A stretch of DNA of 64,000 nucleotides from Streptomyces sp. NBC_00536 (GTDB lineage: Bacteria; Actinomycetota; Actinomycetes; Streptomycetales; Streptomycetaceae). How positions within the stretch are numbered: the first letter of the stretch is position 1; every line of letters starts with the position of its first letter. Below the pieces are notes generated by a model. That model did not search any database, was not told where the DNA came from, and saw nothing but the letters and a program-made list of their open reading frames with translations. The stretch lies in assembly GCF_036346295.1 (NCBI RefSeq), contig NZ_CP107819.1:6944001-7008000 (forward strand), in the 5' to 3' direction. Shown here piece by piece: positions 1 through 8,424 of this stretch. The position numbers and the translations under genes were made by a program.

Positions 1-141
1 CGCGCGCCGTGTTCGCCCGCGGCGGGGCTGAGGGGGCGGCGCCGTGTTCGCCTGCGGCGGGGCTGAGGGGGCGGCGCTGTGTTCGCCTGCGGCGAGGAGG
101 GTGCGGCACCGTGTTCGCCCGCGGCGAGGCCGACGGGGCAA
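1..141. repeat. Four imperfect tandem units of about 35 bp
   Basis: Four consecutive G/C-rich units begin near 6, 41, 76 and 108. Each starts with a form of GTGTTCGCC(C/T)GCGGCG followed by a G-rich tail. The first two units are almost identical and the last two drift. The array lies beyond the 3' end of the glycerate kinase gene at the window edge, so its left boundary is not visible. I see no gene in it. Confidence 0.6.
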
Positions 142-180
142 ATCCAGCCCGCCCGGCGTTTGAGGGCCCGCCGGAGGCAG
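139..180 (+). repeat. Dispersed element with GGCGTTTGAGG core, single copy
   Basis: This stretch reads CAGCCCGCCCGGCGTTTGAG followed by GGCCCGCCGGAGGC. The same core recurs at 29.2 kb and 46.1-46.3 kb in this window, always near gene 3' ends. The TTTGAGG part carries a TGA that can act as a stop codon for genes running into it. Its function is not known to me; a role in transcript ends is inference. Confidence 0.6.
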
Positions 181-199
181 AGTGGGCGGGAATAGGTGT

Positions 200-235
200 G
201 GGCCCCCGCCCCCCCCGGTGGGGGAGCGGGGGCCC
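200..235 (-). terminator. Hairpin downstream of glycerate kinase
   Basis: Perfect 10-bp arms GGGCCCCCGC (200-209) and GCGGGGGCCC (226-235) enclose a 16-nt loop, 21 bp past the minus-strand stop of the glycerate kinase gene. There is no U-tract, which is usual for Streptomyces terminators. Confidence 0.6.
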
Positions 236-256
236 GTACCGGCCTCGGGGGCGGGG

Positions 257-1405
257 TCAGAGCACGTCGGCGGCGATGTTCGCCGCGACACGCTCCAGCA
301 GCGGACCCGCGTTGGCGATGCACTTCGCCGTGTCCGGCTCGATCTCCGTCAGCGGGTACGCGCGGCGGATCCCGGCGGCCTGGAGGGCCTCCTGGGTCAG
401 CGCGAGCCGCCCGCACACCGCGACGACGTCCTTGCCCGCCGCGCGCGCCGCGGCCGCCACGCCCGCCGGAGCCTTGCCGTGCAGGGTCTGCTCGTCGAGC
501 GAACCCTCACCCGTGATCACCAGCGTGGCCCGCTCCAGGGCCGGGGCGAAGCCCAGCACCTCCAGCATCAGCTCGATGCCGGGCCGGAAGGTCGCGCCCA
601 GCAGCAGCGCGCCGTAGCCGATGCCGCCCGCACCGCCCGCGCCCGGAGCCAGCGCGCACTCGGCCGCCTTCGGGCCGATCGCCTTCTCCAGCACGAGCGC
701 GAAGTGCGCCAGCGCTGCGTCCAGCGTCGCCACGTCCTCGGGGCTCGCGCCCTTCTGCGGGCCGTAGACCGCCGGAGCGCCCTTCGGACCGGTCAGCGGG
801 TTGTCCACGTCGCTGGCGAGGACGAACTCCACCTCGGCGAAGCGCGGGTCGATCCCGGACAGGTCTGCGGAGGCCAGGGAGGCCAGTGCGCCGCCGCCCG
901 GACCGACCGGTTCACCGTTCGCATCCAGGAACACCGCACCCAGCGCGGCGAGCATGCCCGCGCCGCCGTCGGTGGTGGCGCTGCCGCCCACACCGAAGAC
1001 GATCGAGCGCGCGCCCGCGTCCAGGGCCGCCTTGAGCACCTCGCCCGAGCCGTACGTGGTCGACGTCAGCGGGGCGAAGACGCCCGCCGGCAGCAGCTGG
1101 AGGCCGGAGGCCTCCGCCATCTCGACCACGGCGGTGCCGTCGCGCAGCGCGAAAGCGGCCGTGACCTGGTCACCGAGCGGTCCGGTGACCCGTACCTCCC
1201 GGCGTTCGAACCCGGCCGCCACCGCGGCCGCGACCGTGCCGTCGCCGCCGTCCGCGACGGGGAGGGTCTCGATCTCCACGCCCGGTACGGCCTCGCGGAG
1301 GCCCGCCGTCACCCGCTCAGCGACCTGCACGGCCGTGAGCGAGCCCTTGAATTTGTCCGCGGCGATGAGCACGCGCGCGGTCTCAGTTACTGCTCCGTCC
1401 GTCAC
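257..1405 (-). CDS. glxK: Glycerate kinase (GlxK/GckA type 1 family)
   Basis: This 382-residue protein matches the usual size of the single-domain glycerate kinase family, which phosphorylates D-glycerate with ATP and feeds it into glycolysis or the serine pathway. The N-terminus carries the family signature AADKFKGSLTA, then VADGGDGT, and the central GVGGSATTDGGAGM loop is intact. The GTG start has AAGGG about 10 bases upstream. The neighbouring EMC pathway releases glyoxylate, which bacteria can pass through glycerate, so a metabolic link is possible but inferred. The gene is divergent from the BCCT transporter, with 143 bp between them. Confidence 0.93.
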   Translation of the reverse strand: MTDGAVTETARVLIAADKFKGSLTAVQVAERVTAGLREAVPGVEIETLPVADGGDGTVAAAVAAGFERREVRVTGPLGDQVTAAFALRDGTAVVEMAEASGLQLLPAGVFAPLTSTTYGSGEVLKAALDAGARSIVFGVGGSATTDGGAGMLAALGAVFLDANGEPVGPGGGALASLASADLSGIDPRFAEVEFVLASDVDNPLTGPKGAPAVYGPQKGASPEDVATLDAALAHFALVLEKAIGPKAAECALAPGAGGAGGIGYGALLLGATFRPGIELMLEVLGFAPALERATLVITGEGSLDEQTLHGKAPAGVAAAARAAGKDVVAVCGRLALTQEALQAAGIRRAYPLTEIEPDTAKCIANAGPLLERVAANIAADVL

Positions 1406-1548
1406 CTTGCTAATCCCTTGCTATCGAACAGTGCAGTCGCGCCGCCCTGAGCCTATCCGGAGGATTCTCCAATGCCCATGGGTGGCCTGGGACACACCCG
1501 GCGCGCCATGGTCATTTATCCAGACATTCCCCCGCATAGTGGGGCCAC

Positions 1549-3273
1549 ATGAGTACGGATTCACTGGAACAGCCACGCCCGGACACCCCGGCTGGTGCCC
1601 CCGGAGCCCCCGGCGCCCCCCGGGACGATGCGCCCGACCACATGGTCGTCGGCATCGGAGTGATCACCGTACTGGCCGTGGTCGCCTGGGCGGCGCTCGG
1701 CAAGGGCTCCTTCGACACGGCGTCGGGCACCGCGCTGGCCTGGGTGCTGAACAACTTCGCCTGGCTGTTCGTGATCGCCGCCGACGTCTTCCTGGTCATG
1801 TGCGTCGTCCTCGCGATCAGCCGCTTCGGCCGGATCCGGCTCGGGGCCGACGACTCCGAACCCGAGTTCACCAACCTCGCGTGGATCGCGATGATGTTCA
1901 GCGCGGGCATGGGCATCGGCCTGATGTTCTTCGGCGTCGGCGAACCGCTCACCCACTACCTGAGCCCGCCCCCGGCCAGCGGCGCCGCGCCCGGCACCGG
2001 TGACGCCGCGCGCGCGGCCCTGGAGTACTCCTTCTTCCACTGGACCCTGACCCCCTGGGCGATCTACGGCATCGCCGGCCTCGCCCTCGCCTACGCGACC
2101 TTCCGCAAGGGCCGCGGCAACCGCCTCAGCTCCGCCTTCGTGCCGCTCATGGGACAGCGCCGGGCCGACGGCTGGCCGGGCCGCGCCATCGACCTGCTCG
2201 CCGTCTTCGCGACCGTCTTCGGCACCGCGACCAGCCTCGGGCTCGGCGCGCTCCAGGTCGCCAAGGGCCTCAACATCACCACGGGCGTCGAGGACTCGAC
2301 CACCCTCGAACTGATCATCATCGGCTCGCTCTCCGCCGCCTTCGTCCTCTCGGCCTTCTCCGGCCTGCACAAGGGGGTGAAGTGGCTCAGCACCGTCAAC
2401 ATCGTGCTGGCCGCCGTCCTGATGCTCTTCGTGTTCCTGCTCGGCCCCACCGTCTACATCCTCGACGTGATCCCCGCCAGCGTCGGCAGCTACCTGCACC
2501 AGCTGCTCCCGATGGCCAGCCGCACCGGCGCCTTCACCGACAGCGCCTGGCTCGGCGCGTGGACGATCTTCTACTGGGCCTGGTGGCTCTCCTGGGCGCC
2601 CTTCGTCGGCACCTTCATCGCCCGGATCTCCCGCGGCCGCACCATCCGCGAGTTCCTCATCGGCGTGCTGCTGGTGCCCAGCGGCGCGACCGTCATCTGG
2701 TTCTGCGTGATGGGCGGCACCGCGATCCGCCTCGACTCCACCGGCGCCGTCGACTTCGCCGCCAAGATCAAGGACGGCACCGAGGCCTCGCTCTTCGCGA
2801 TGCTCCAGGCGCTGCCGCTGGGCACGGTGACCTCGTACGTCGCCATGGCCCTGGTCATGACCTACTTCGTCACCAGCGCCGACTCCGCCTCGCTCGTCAT
2901 GGGCTCCCTCACCAGCCGCGGCTCGCTGCACCCGCCCACCTGGCTGGTGGTGACCTGGGGCGTGCTGATGGCCGCCGTCGCCGCGGTGCTGCTCGTCGCG
3001 GGCGGCCTGAAGTCCCTCCAGACGGCCACGATCCTCGTCGCGCTGCCCTTCGTTCTCGTGATGCTCCTGGTGTGCTGGGCGCTGGTGAAGGAACTGCGCG
3101 CGGACCCGGGCGCCGGACCCGCCCGCCACCACGCCCTGCACGGGGTGCGCGACGCCGTACGGGCCATGGTCGGCGACGCCCTCACCGAGCAGGGCCCGGC
3201 CCGCCACCCCCGCCTGCGGCGAGTGGCCGAGTCCCGCTCCCGCGACCGCGAGGACGACGGCGGCCAGCCGTGA
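1549..3273 (+). CDS. BCCT-family glycine betaine/choline/carnitine transporter
   Basis: A 574-residue integral membrane protein with about twelve hydrophobic segments after a Pro/Ala/Asp-rich cytoplasmic N-terminus of about 35 residues. Family signatures are clear: GMGIGLMFFGVGEPL in an early segment, and the aromatic run YWAWWLSWAPFVG followed by FIARISRGRTIREF. Members import quaternary ammonium osmoprotectants with Na+ or H+. The charged C-terminal tail of about 70 residues fits the osmosensing tails known in this family. The exact substrate cannot be read from the sequence. The ATG start is the first codon in a low-G/C gap. Confidence 0.9.
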   Translation: MSTDSLEQPRPDTPAGAPGAPGAPRDDAPDHMVVGIGVITVLAVVAWAALGKGSFDTASGTALAWVLNNFAWLFVIAADVFLVMCVVLAISRFGRIRLGADDSEPEFTNLAWIAMMFSAGMGIGLMFFGVGEPLTHYLSPPPASGAAPGTGDAARAALEYSFFHWTLTPWAIYGIAGLALAYATFRKGRGNRLSSAFVPLMGQRRADGWPGRAIDLLAVFATVFGTATSLGLGALQVAKGLNITTGVEDSTTLELIIIGSLSAAFVLSAFSGLHKGVKWLSTVNIVLAAVLMLFVFLLGPTVYILDVIPASVGSYLHQLLPMASRTGAFTDSAWLGAWTIFYWAWWLSWAPFVGTFIARISRGRTIREFLIGVLLVPSGATVIWFCVMGGTAIRLDSTGAVDFAAKIKDGTEASLFAMLQALPLGTVTSYVAMALVMTYFVTSADSASLVMGSLTSRGSLHPPTWLVVTWGVLMAAVAAVLLVAGGLKSLQTATILVALPFVLVMLLVCWALVKELRADPGAGPARHHALHGVRDAVRAMVGDALTEQGPARHPRLRRVAESRSRDREDDGGQP

Positions 3274-3297
3274 GCGACAGCCCGTTAGGGTGTCGGC

Positions 3298-3792
3298 GTG
3301 ACCACCACTGATGACTACGCCGCCTACATCGCGAGCCTGCCCAAGGTGCTGGCGGGCGCGGCCGCGCTGTACCGGGACACCGAGGGCCGGGTGCTGCTCG
3401 TCGAGCCCAACTACCGCGAGGGCTGGGCCCTGCCCGGCGGGACCGTCGAGTCCGACCGGGGCGAGTCCCCGCGCTCCGCGGCCCGCCGCGAGAGCGCCGA
3501 GGAGATCGGTCTCGACCTCCCGCTCGGCCGGCTGCTCGCGGTGGACTGGGTGCTCGGCACGGGCCGCCCGCCGCTCGTCGCGTACGTCTACGACGGTGGA
3601 GTGCTGGACGCGGAGCAGCTGGCGTCCGTCAGGCTCCAGGAGGAGGAACTGCTCTCCTGGCGGCTGGTCGGTCCCGCCGAACTCATCGACCACCTGCCCG
3701 GGGCGCTGGGCCTGCGCACCGCGGAGGCCTACCGGGTCCTGCGGTCCGGCGAAGGCACGGCGGAGCTGGAGAACGGCCGCCGTCCGCAGTAG
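3298..3792 (+). CDS. Nudix hydrolase
   Basis: A 164-residue protein with a GTG start 24 bp after the BCCT stop, probably co-transcribed. The Nudix box is recognisable from GGTVESDRGES through RRESAEEIGL and keeps the metal-binding REXXEE core. Two extra residues lie between the conserved Gly and the first Glu compared with the classical spacing. Nudix enzymes cleave nucleoside diphosphate linkages; the substrate is unknown. About 30 residues precede the beta-strand that leads into the box, as in many small actinobacterial members. Confidence 0.85.
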   Translation: MTTTDDYAAYIASLPKVLAGAAALYRDTEGRVLLVEPNYREGWALPGGTVESDRGESPRSAARRESAEEIGLDLPLGRLLAVDWVLGTGRPPLVAYVYDGGVLDAEQLASVRLQEEELLSWRLVGPAELIDHLPGALGLRTAEAYRVLRSGEGTAELENGRRPQ

Positions 3793-3872
3793 CGCGGTGG
3801 CACACCGTGTCCGGACGACCTGGAGGGTGACCCGTAACACGATGCCTACATCGGACGGGTCACAATTGCCGC

Positions 3873-4301
3873 ATGATCACGATGTACGCCTGGCCCAGCA
3901 CCGCTGATGGGCCCGACGCCCTGCCCATGGTCCACTTCACCACCGAAGAGCAGGCCGGCGCCGACGTCACGCCCGACGGGGTGCCCGTCTGGCTGTTCGA
4001 CACCGCGATACGCGATGGCGGCTGGGCCCACTTCTCCGACTACGACGGCTGGGCGGCCCCCGCACCTGGCTGGACCGCCGCCTACCGCCGGGCCGACGAC
4101 GTCCTCTTCGTCAGCGGCCCCGGCGCCTGCGAGGGCTGGTACCAGGGCAACCTCGGCGCCCCCGCCGAGTGGGTGGACGCCGCGGCCGCCCAGCAGAACC
4201 TGGTCCTGCTCGCCGCCCCGGTGCCGCACCCCTCGCTGTACGGGTACGCGGTCGAGGCCGGGGCCGCCTTCGCCCTGCTGGTCCCCCTGCTGGTGGTCTG
4301 A
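3873..4301 (+). CDS. Hypothetical protein
   Basis: A 142-residue protein I do not recognise. It is rich in Trp and aromatic residues in the first two thirds (WLFDTAIRDGGWAHF and nearby) and ends in a hydrophobic stretch ALLVPLLVV. There is no clear signal peptide and no metal or nucleotide motif. Codon use is strongly G/C at third positions, supporting a real gene. It is convergent with ogt, only 14 bp between stops. Confidence 0.65.
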   Translation: MITMYAWPSTADGPDALPMVHFTTEEQAGADVTPDGVPVWLFDTAIRDGGWAHFSDYDGWAAPAPGWTAAYRRADDVLFVSGPGACEGWYQGNLGAPAEWVDAAAAQQNLVLLAAPVPHPSLYGYAVEAGAAFALLVPLLVV

Positions 4302-4315
4302 GAACCGGTCCCGGC

Positions 4316-4849
4316 CTAGAACAGGCCGTCCGCCGGGGCTGCCACGCCCGGACGGCCGGACTCGAACTCCAGCAGCCGCACCTTGCGCTCGACCCCGCCG
4401 CCGTACCCCGTCATGCTCCCCGAGGCCCCGATCACCCGGTGGCACGGGACGATGATGCTGATCGGGTTCTTGCCGTTGGCCAGGCCCACCGCGCGCGAGG
4501 CGTTCGGCTTGCCCAGCTTGGCCGCCAGCTCCCCGTACGACCAGGTCTCGCCGTAGGGGATGCGCGTCAGCTGGTCCCAGACGCCGCGCTGGAACTCGGT
4601 GCCCTCCAGCCGCAGCGGGAGGTCGAAATCGCGGCGCTCCCCGGCGAAGTAGGCGGTCAGCTGGGCCACGACGGCCGGGAAGGGCTCCTCCGTGGCCGCC
4701 ACCCGCTCCCCGAAGGACTCCTCCGGTGGCCGGTGGCGCTGTCCGGTCATGTAGAGGCCGCTGAGCGTGCCGCCGGTGGCGACCAGGGTGAGCGGCCCGT
4801 ACGGGCTGTCGACGACGGCGTGCTGCTTGGCGGTGCTGTTGCGGTCCAT
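4316..4849 (-). CDS. ogt: Methylated-DNA--protein-cysteine methyltransferase
   Basis: A 177-residue suicide repair protein that moves the methyl group of O6-methylguanine (or O4-methylthymine) to its own cysteine. The active-site motif IIVPCHRVIGASG is intact, preceded by the winged-helix RAVGLANGKNP. I chose the ATG at 4849 (MDRNSTAK) because AGGAGA lies 9 bases upstream; a longer reading frame to 4942 lacks that signal and has an unlikely sequence. The gene starts 50 bp after the ada-alkA stop on the same strand, so the two probably form an adaptive-response operon. Confidence 0.92.
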   Translation of the reverse strand: MDRNSTAKQHAVVDSPYGPLTLVATGGTLSGLYMTGQRHRPPEESFGERVAATEEPFPAVVAQLTAYFAGERRDFDLPLRLEGTEFQRGVWDQLTRIPYGETWSYGELAAKLGKPNASRAVGLANGKNPISIIVPCHRVIGASGSMTGYGGGVERKVRLLEFESGRPGVAAPADGLF

Positions 4850-4899
4850 GAGCCGGTCTCTCCTCGTGCGTGCGGAAGGTGACTTGTGTTGTGGCCCGG

Positions 4900-6387
4900 T
4901 CAGCCGGGCAGATGGTTGATCGGGTGGTCGTCCGTCGCCCACAGGTACTGGACGGCGTACGCCCGCCAGGGCCGCCAGGCCGCCGCCCGGGCGGTCAGCG
5001 CTGCCGGGGTGGACGGCAGCCCGAGCCCCTGGGCGGCCCGCCGCACCCCCAGGTCCGAGGGCAGGAACGCGTCCGGGTCGCCCAGCGCCCGCATCGCGAT
5101 CACCTCGGTGGTCCAGGGCCCGAAACCGGGCAGGGCGCCGAGCCGGGCCCGCGCCGCCTCCCAGTCGCTGTCGATGCCGAGCGGCAGCGAACCGTCGGCC
5201 AGGGCGCCGACCAGCGTGGTCAGCGTCGTACGCCTGCTGCGCGGCAGGGCGAGGGTCTCGGGGTCCAGCGCGGCCAGCGCCTCGGCGGAGGGGAAGAGGT
5301 GGGTCAGCCCGCCCGCCGGATCGGGGTCGCTCACCGGCTCCCCGTACGCCGTCACCAGCCGGGCCGCGTGGGTGCGCGCGGCCGCCGTGGACACCTGCTG
5401 GCCGAGCACCGCCCGTACGGCGAACTCCGCCGCGTCGACGCTACGGGGCACCCGGCGCCCGGGGGACTTGTCGACCAGCGGCGCGAGCAGCGGGTCGCGG
5501 CGCAGCTGCTCGTCCACGGCCTCCGGATCGGCGTCGAGATCGAGCAGCCGGCGGCACCGGCTGATCGCGATCGTCAGGTCCCGCAGATCGGTCAGGGCCA
5601 GCTGGCAGGCGATGTGGTCGGGCCGGGGGCTCAGGGCCACCACCCCCGTGCCGTAGGGCAGCCGCAGGGTCCGCCGGAAGGCCCCGTCGCGCCATTCCTC
5701 GACGCCGGGCACGGCGGTGGCCGCCAGGTGCCCGAAGAGGTTGTCGGGGGTGAGCGGCGCGCGGAAGGGGAGCCGCAGGGAGAGCGAGCCGGGGACGCGG
5801 GGCTGCGGGGCGCCCCGGTGGGCCTTGCGCGCCCGCTCGCGCAGGTCGCTGGGGGCGAGGGCGAAGACCTCGCGCACGGTGTCGTTGAAGGTCCGGATGG
5901 AGGAGAACCCGGCGGCGAAGGCGACATCGCCCATCGGCAGCTCGGAGGTCTCCACCAGCAGCCGCGCGGTCTGCGCGCGCTGAGCCCGGGCCAGGGCCAG
6001 CGGACCGGCTCCCAGCTCGGCGTTCAGCTGGCGCTCCACCTGGCGCGTCGAGTAGCCGAGGCGGGCGGCGAGCCCGGGGACGCCCTCGCGGTCGACCACC
6101 CCGTCCTGGATCAGCCGCATGGCCCGGGCGACGGCGTCGGCGCGCGCGTTCCACTCGGGGGAGCCGGGGCTGGTGTCGGGGCGGCAGCGCTTGCAGGCCC
6201 GGTAGCCCGCCTGCTGGCAGGCGGCGGCACTGGGCAGGAAGGTCATGTTCGCCACCTTGGGCGGTACCGCCGGGCAGCTCGGGCGGCAGTAGATCCCGGT
6301 CGTCCTGACGGCCGTGAAGAACCATCCGTCGAAGCGGGCGTCCTTCGACCGGACGGCCCGCACGCAGCGCTCGGTGTCGGTGTGCAT
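4900..6387 (-). CDS. alkA: Ada N-terminal/AraC HTH/AlkA DNA-glycosylase fusion
   Basis: A 495-residue protein combining methyl-phosphotriester sensing and base excision. The N-terminal Ada zinc domain has Cys34, Cys38, Cys65 and Cys68 in the right places (GIYCRPSC and CKRC); Cys34 would be the methyl acceptor. An AraC-type helix-turn-helix pair follows (about 85-185). The C-terminal part is an AlkA-like 3-methyladenine glycosylase: helix-hairpin-helix LPGFGPWTTEV and catalytic Asp in PSDLGVRR. The protein likely activates its own operon, including ogt 50 bp downstream, when methylated. This domain order is known in actinobacteria, where it replaces the Ada-Ogt fusion of E. coli. Confidence 0.92.
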   Translation of the reverse strand: MHTDTERCVRAVRSKDARFDGWFFTAVRTTGIYCRPSCPAVPPKVANMTFLPSAAACQQAGYRACKRCRPDTSPGSPEWNARADAVARAMRLIQDGVVDREGVPGLAARLGYSTRQVERQLNAELGAGPLALARAQRAQTARLLVETSELPMGDVAFAAGFSSIRTFNDTVREVFALAPSDLRERARKAHRGAPQPRVPGSLSLRLPFRAPLTPDNLFGHLAATAVPGVEEWRDGAFRRTLRLPYGTGVVALSPRPDHIACQLALTDLRDLTIAISRCRRLLDLDADPEAVDEQLRRDPLLAPLVDKSPGRRVPRSVDAAEFAVRAVLGQQVSTAAARTHAARLVTAYGEPVSDPDPAGGLTHLFPSAEALAALDPETLALPRSRRTTLTTLVGALADGSLPLGIDSDWEAARARLGALPGFGPWTTEVIAMRALGDPDAFLPSDLGVRRAAQGLGLPSTPAALTARAAAWRPWRAYAVQYLWATDDHPINHLPG

Positions 6388-6453
6388 GACTCAAGGATCG
6401 GACATCGGCGGGGGCCCGGCTGGCGGTTTTGCGACATGGACCTTCAGGGGCCC

Positions 6454-6617
6454 AGGGGGTGTCCGGTGGATCTCCGCGGCGTCGCGACGCCCGGCACGCG
6501 CTCTCGCCGCACCGGCCGAAAGCCCGAGTACGTCCAGTACGCGGGCTTCCGGCCGGCACGCCGAGAGCACGCACCGGACGCCGCTCCTTCCCCGCGGAGA
6601 TCCACCAGACACCCCCT
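6454..6617 (-). repeat. 164-bp element with 26-bp terminal inverted repeats, copy 1
   Basis: The element starts AGGGGGTGTCCGGTGGATCT and ends with its near-complement, 25 of 26 terminal bases pairing (6454-6479 against 6592-6617). An inner palindrome around GTACGTCCAGTAC gives it a long hairpin form. The reverse complement of the sequence at 57358-57521 is the same length and differs at only a handful of bases. It contains no gene. It lies between ada-alkA and the pssA terminator. MITE-like mobility is inferred from the repeats and the second copy. Confidence 0.85.
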
Positions 6618-6643
6618 AGCCGTCCTGCGGCACCGGGCCCATG

Positions 6644-6684
6644 CGAAGGGCCCCGGTCGCCGTGTCGGCGTCCGGGGCCCTTCG
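6644..6684 (-). terminator. Terminator of the psd-pssA operon
   Basis: Perfect 13-bp arms CGAAGGGCCCCGG (6644-6656) and CCGGGGCCCTTCG (6672-6684) with a 15-nt loop, starting 15 bp beyond the pssA stop. Together with the 164-bp element it fills the 311-bp gene-free stretch before ada-alkA. Confidence 0.8.
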
Positions 6685-6699
6685 TACAGGTGTCACCGC

Positions 6700-7590
6700 T
6701 TACGGCAGCTGGCCTGCCCGTGCCTCGCGCCGGTTGTGGCGGAAGGTGTTGGCCCGCCGCGTGGTCGCGAACAGCGGGATGGTCGCCGCGAGGGCGATCT
6801 GGAGCGCGCAGCCGGTCTGGAGCAGCAGCTGACCGCCCGGGGCGTCGAACGCCCAAGCCGCCAGCAGCCCCATCGCGCCGACGATCCAGCTGAGCATCGC
6901 CACCGCGAGGACACCCCGCGGCTTGGGGTACTCGACCCGGCTCACCATCAGCCAGGCCACGCCGATGATCGCCATCGTGGTCGGGATGAACGGCAGCTCC
7001 AGCAGCACGATCGAGACGACCGTGAGCGCGCCGAAGGGGCTCGGCATGCCCTGGAACATGCCGTCCTTCATCGTCACGCAGCTGAATCTCGCCAGTCTGA
7101 GCACGACGGCGAGCAGGACGACGATCGCCGCCAGTGCCGACACCCGCTGGTGCGCGTCGTCGGCGACCATGCCGTAGACGAGCACGAAGTACGCGGGGGC
7201 CAGCCCGAAGCTGATCAGGTCGGACAGGTTGTCCAGCTCCGCGCCCATGGGCGAGCTGCGCAGCTTGCGTGCCACCAGGCCGTCGCACAGGTCGAAGACC
7301 GCGGCGAGCAGCATCAGTATCACGGCGGTCGCGGCGCTGTGACGCGCCATGCCCGATTCGTCACTGCCGGTGAGGTGCGGGATGAGGATTCCGGTGGTGG
7401 TGAAGTACACCGCCATGAATCCGCAGGTCGCGTTGCCGAGGGTGAGGGTGTCCGCTATCGACAGCCGCAGCGAGAGGGGCATCTCCTCGCCGTCGGTCTC
7501 CTCCTCGGCGACGGGCACCCAGTCGGACCGGCCGGGGCCGGTCTTCTGGTCCGCCCGGCTCGCCGGTGATTCGGGATCAGTCACGGTCAA
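6700..7590 (-). CDS. pssA: CDP-diacylglycerol--serine O-phosphatidyltransferase
   Basis: A 296-residue membrane enzyme that makes phosphatidylserine from CDP-diacylglycerol and L-serine. The CDP-alcohol phosphotransferase signature is complete: DGLVAR, then G and two Asp in GAELDNLSD. Several hydrophobic helices follow, and the C-terminus is positively charged. The gene overlaps psd by 14 bp, so the product goes straight to the decarboxylase, the standard phosphatidylethanolamine route. The TTG at 7590 has GGGGG at good spacing; a GTG two codons later (7584) is the alternative start. Confidence 0.93.
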   Translation of the reverse strand: MTVTDPESPASRADQKTGPGRSDWVPVAEEETDGEEMPLSLRLSIADTLTLGNATCGFMAVYFTTTGILIPHLTGSDESGMARHSAATAVILMLLAAVFDLCDGLVARKLRSSPMGAELDNLSDLISFGLAPAYFVLVYGMVADDAHQRVSALAAIVVLLAVVLRLARFSCVTMKDGMFQGMPSPFGALTVVSIVLLELPFIPTTMAIIGVAWLMVSRVEYPKPRGVLAVAMLSWIVGAMGLLAAWAFDAPGGQLLLQTGCALQIALAATIPLFATTRRANTFRHNRREARAGQLP

Positions 7591-8233
7591 TTCGAGTCAC
7601 CCCCGCGGTGGTGGCCTGTCCGACCTCGACCGCGACCTCGACACCCTCGGGAAGGTAGATGTCGACGCGCGATCCGAAGCGGATCAGACCGATGCGCTCG
7701 CCCTGCTCGACCTTGGTTCCGGCCGGCAGGTAGGGAACGATGCGACGGGCGACCGCTCCCGCGATCTGCACCATCTCGATGTCGCCGAGCTCGGTGTCGA
7801 AGTGCCAGACAACGCGCTCGTTGTTCTCGCTCTCCTTGTTGAACGCCGGAACGAATCCGCCGGGGATGTGCTCCACGGACGTCACCGTGCCCGCGAGGGG
7901 CGCGCGGTTGACGTGGACGTTCAACGGGCTCATGAAGATCGCGACCCGGGTACGCCCGTCCTTCCACGGCATGATGCTCTGCACCACTCCGTCGGCGGGC
8001 GAGATGACGCGGCCCTGGGCGATCTCTCGCTCGGGGTCGCGGAAGAACCACAGCATGCCCGCCGCCAGCGCAGTGGTGGGCACGGCCACCGCGGCCCAGC
8101 GGCCGGACTTGCGGGCCCGGGTGAGGCTGAGCGCAGCGGTGGCGACGGTCGGCAGAAGCCACGGCGATGCTCCGCGCGCGAGGCGTCCACCGAGGAGGCC
8201 GACGCGAGGTGCAGAGGTTTGGCTGTGGGGCAT
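7577..8233 (-). CDS. psd: Phosphatidylserine decarboxylase, short (PSD-A) type
   Basis: A 218-residue proenzyme that decarboxylates phosphatidylserine to phosphatidylethanolamine. It is of the short form common in actinobacteria and archaea. The C-terminal self-cleavage motif is RFGSRVDIYLP, where the Ser becomes the pyruvoyl group. Catalytic-region motifs SPADGVVQS and MSPLNVHVNR are present. An N-terminal hydrophobic stretch anchors it to the membrane. I prefer the ATG at 8233 (MPHSQTS) with GAAGG six bases upstream over an in-frame TTG at 8269. The 150-bp upstream gap has a small palindrome GTTGCACGCAAC (8309-8320) beside a TAGCAT (minus strand) -10-like hexamer. Confidence 0.92.
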   Translation of the reverse strand: MPHSQTSAPRVGLLGGRLARGASPWLLPTVATAALSLTRARKSGRWAAVAVPTTALAAGMLWFFRDPEREIAQGRVISPADGVVQSIMPWKDGRTRVAIFMSPLNVHVNRAPLAGTVTSVEHIPGGFVPAFNKESENNERVVWHFDTELGDIEMVQIAGAVARRIVPYLPAGTKVEQGERIGLIRFGSRVDIYLPEGVEVAVEVGQATTAGVTRIDRD

Positions 8234-8382
8234 GGATGACCTTCGTAGCGGGTGATTGCCGCGCCGCAAACTGGGGGACGGGACGGCGGCTTTACTGGAA
8301 TGCTATCGGTTGCACGCAACAACTGGGCAAGCCAGAAGCCGAGTCGATGTCCGTCGGCCAGTGACTGGATGTGACCTTTTCG

Positions 8383-8424
8383 CCGAAATGATTCGGACAT
8401 TTCGGCCTGAAAGGGTGCTTTCAG
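8383..8424 (-). terminator. Two successive hairpins ending the EMC operon
   Basis: The first hairpin, CTGAAAG-ggtg-CTTTCAG (8407-8424), overlaps the stop codon of the acyl-CoA dehydrogenase gene. The second, CCGAAATG-7 nt-CATTTCGG (8383-8405), follows directly. Both are perfect and A/T-richer than the surroundings. They are well placed to end the minus-strand EMC transcript before psd. Confidence 0.6.

Noticed and set aside
1..141. CRISPR-like array at the left edge
   Set aside because: Units are directly adjacent with drifting sequence and no spacers of unique sequence; it is a simple tandem repeat.
182..1450. Long plus-strand frame (about 420 codons) over the glycerate kinase gene
   Set aside because: It is Arg/Gly/Ala-rich without any family motif and runs opposite a clear glycerate kinase; such frames are expected in high-GC DNA.
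4870..7569. 899-codon plus-strand frame across ada-alkA and pssA
   Set aside because: Opposite to well-identified genes, with Gly/Arg/Gln/His-rich composition and no recognisable domain.
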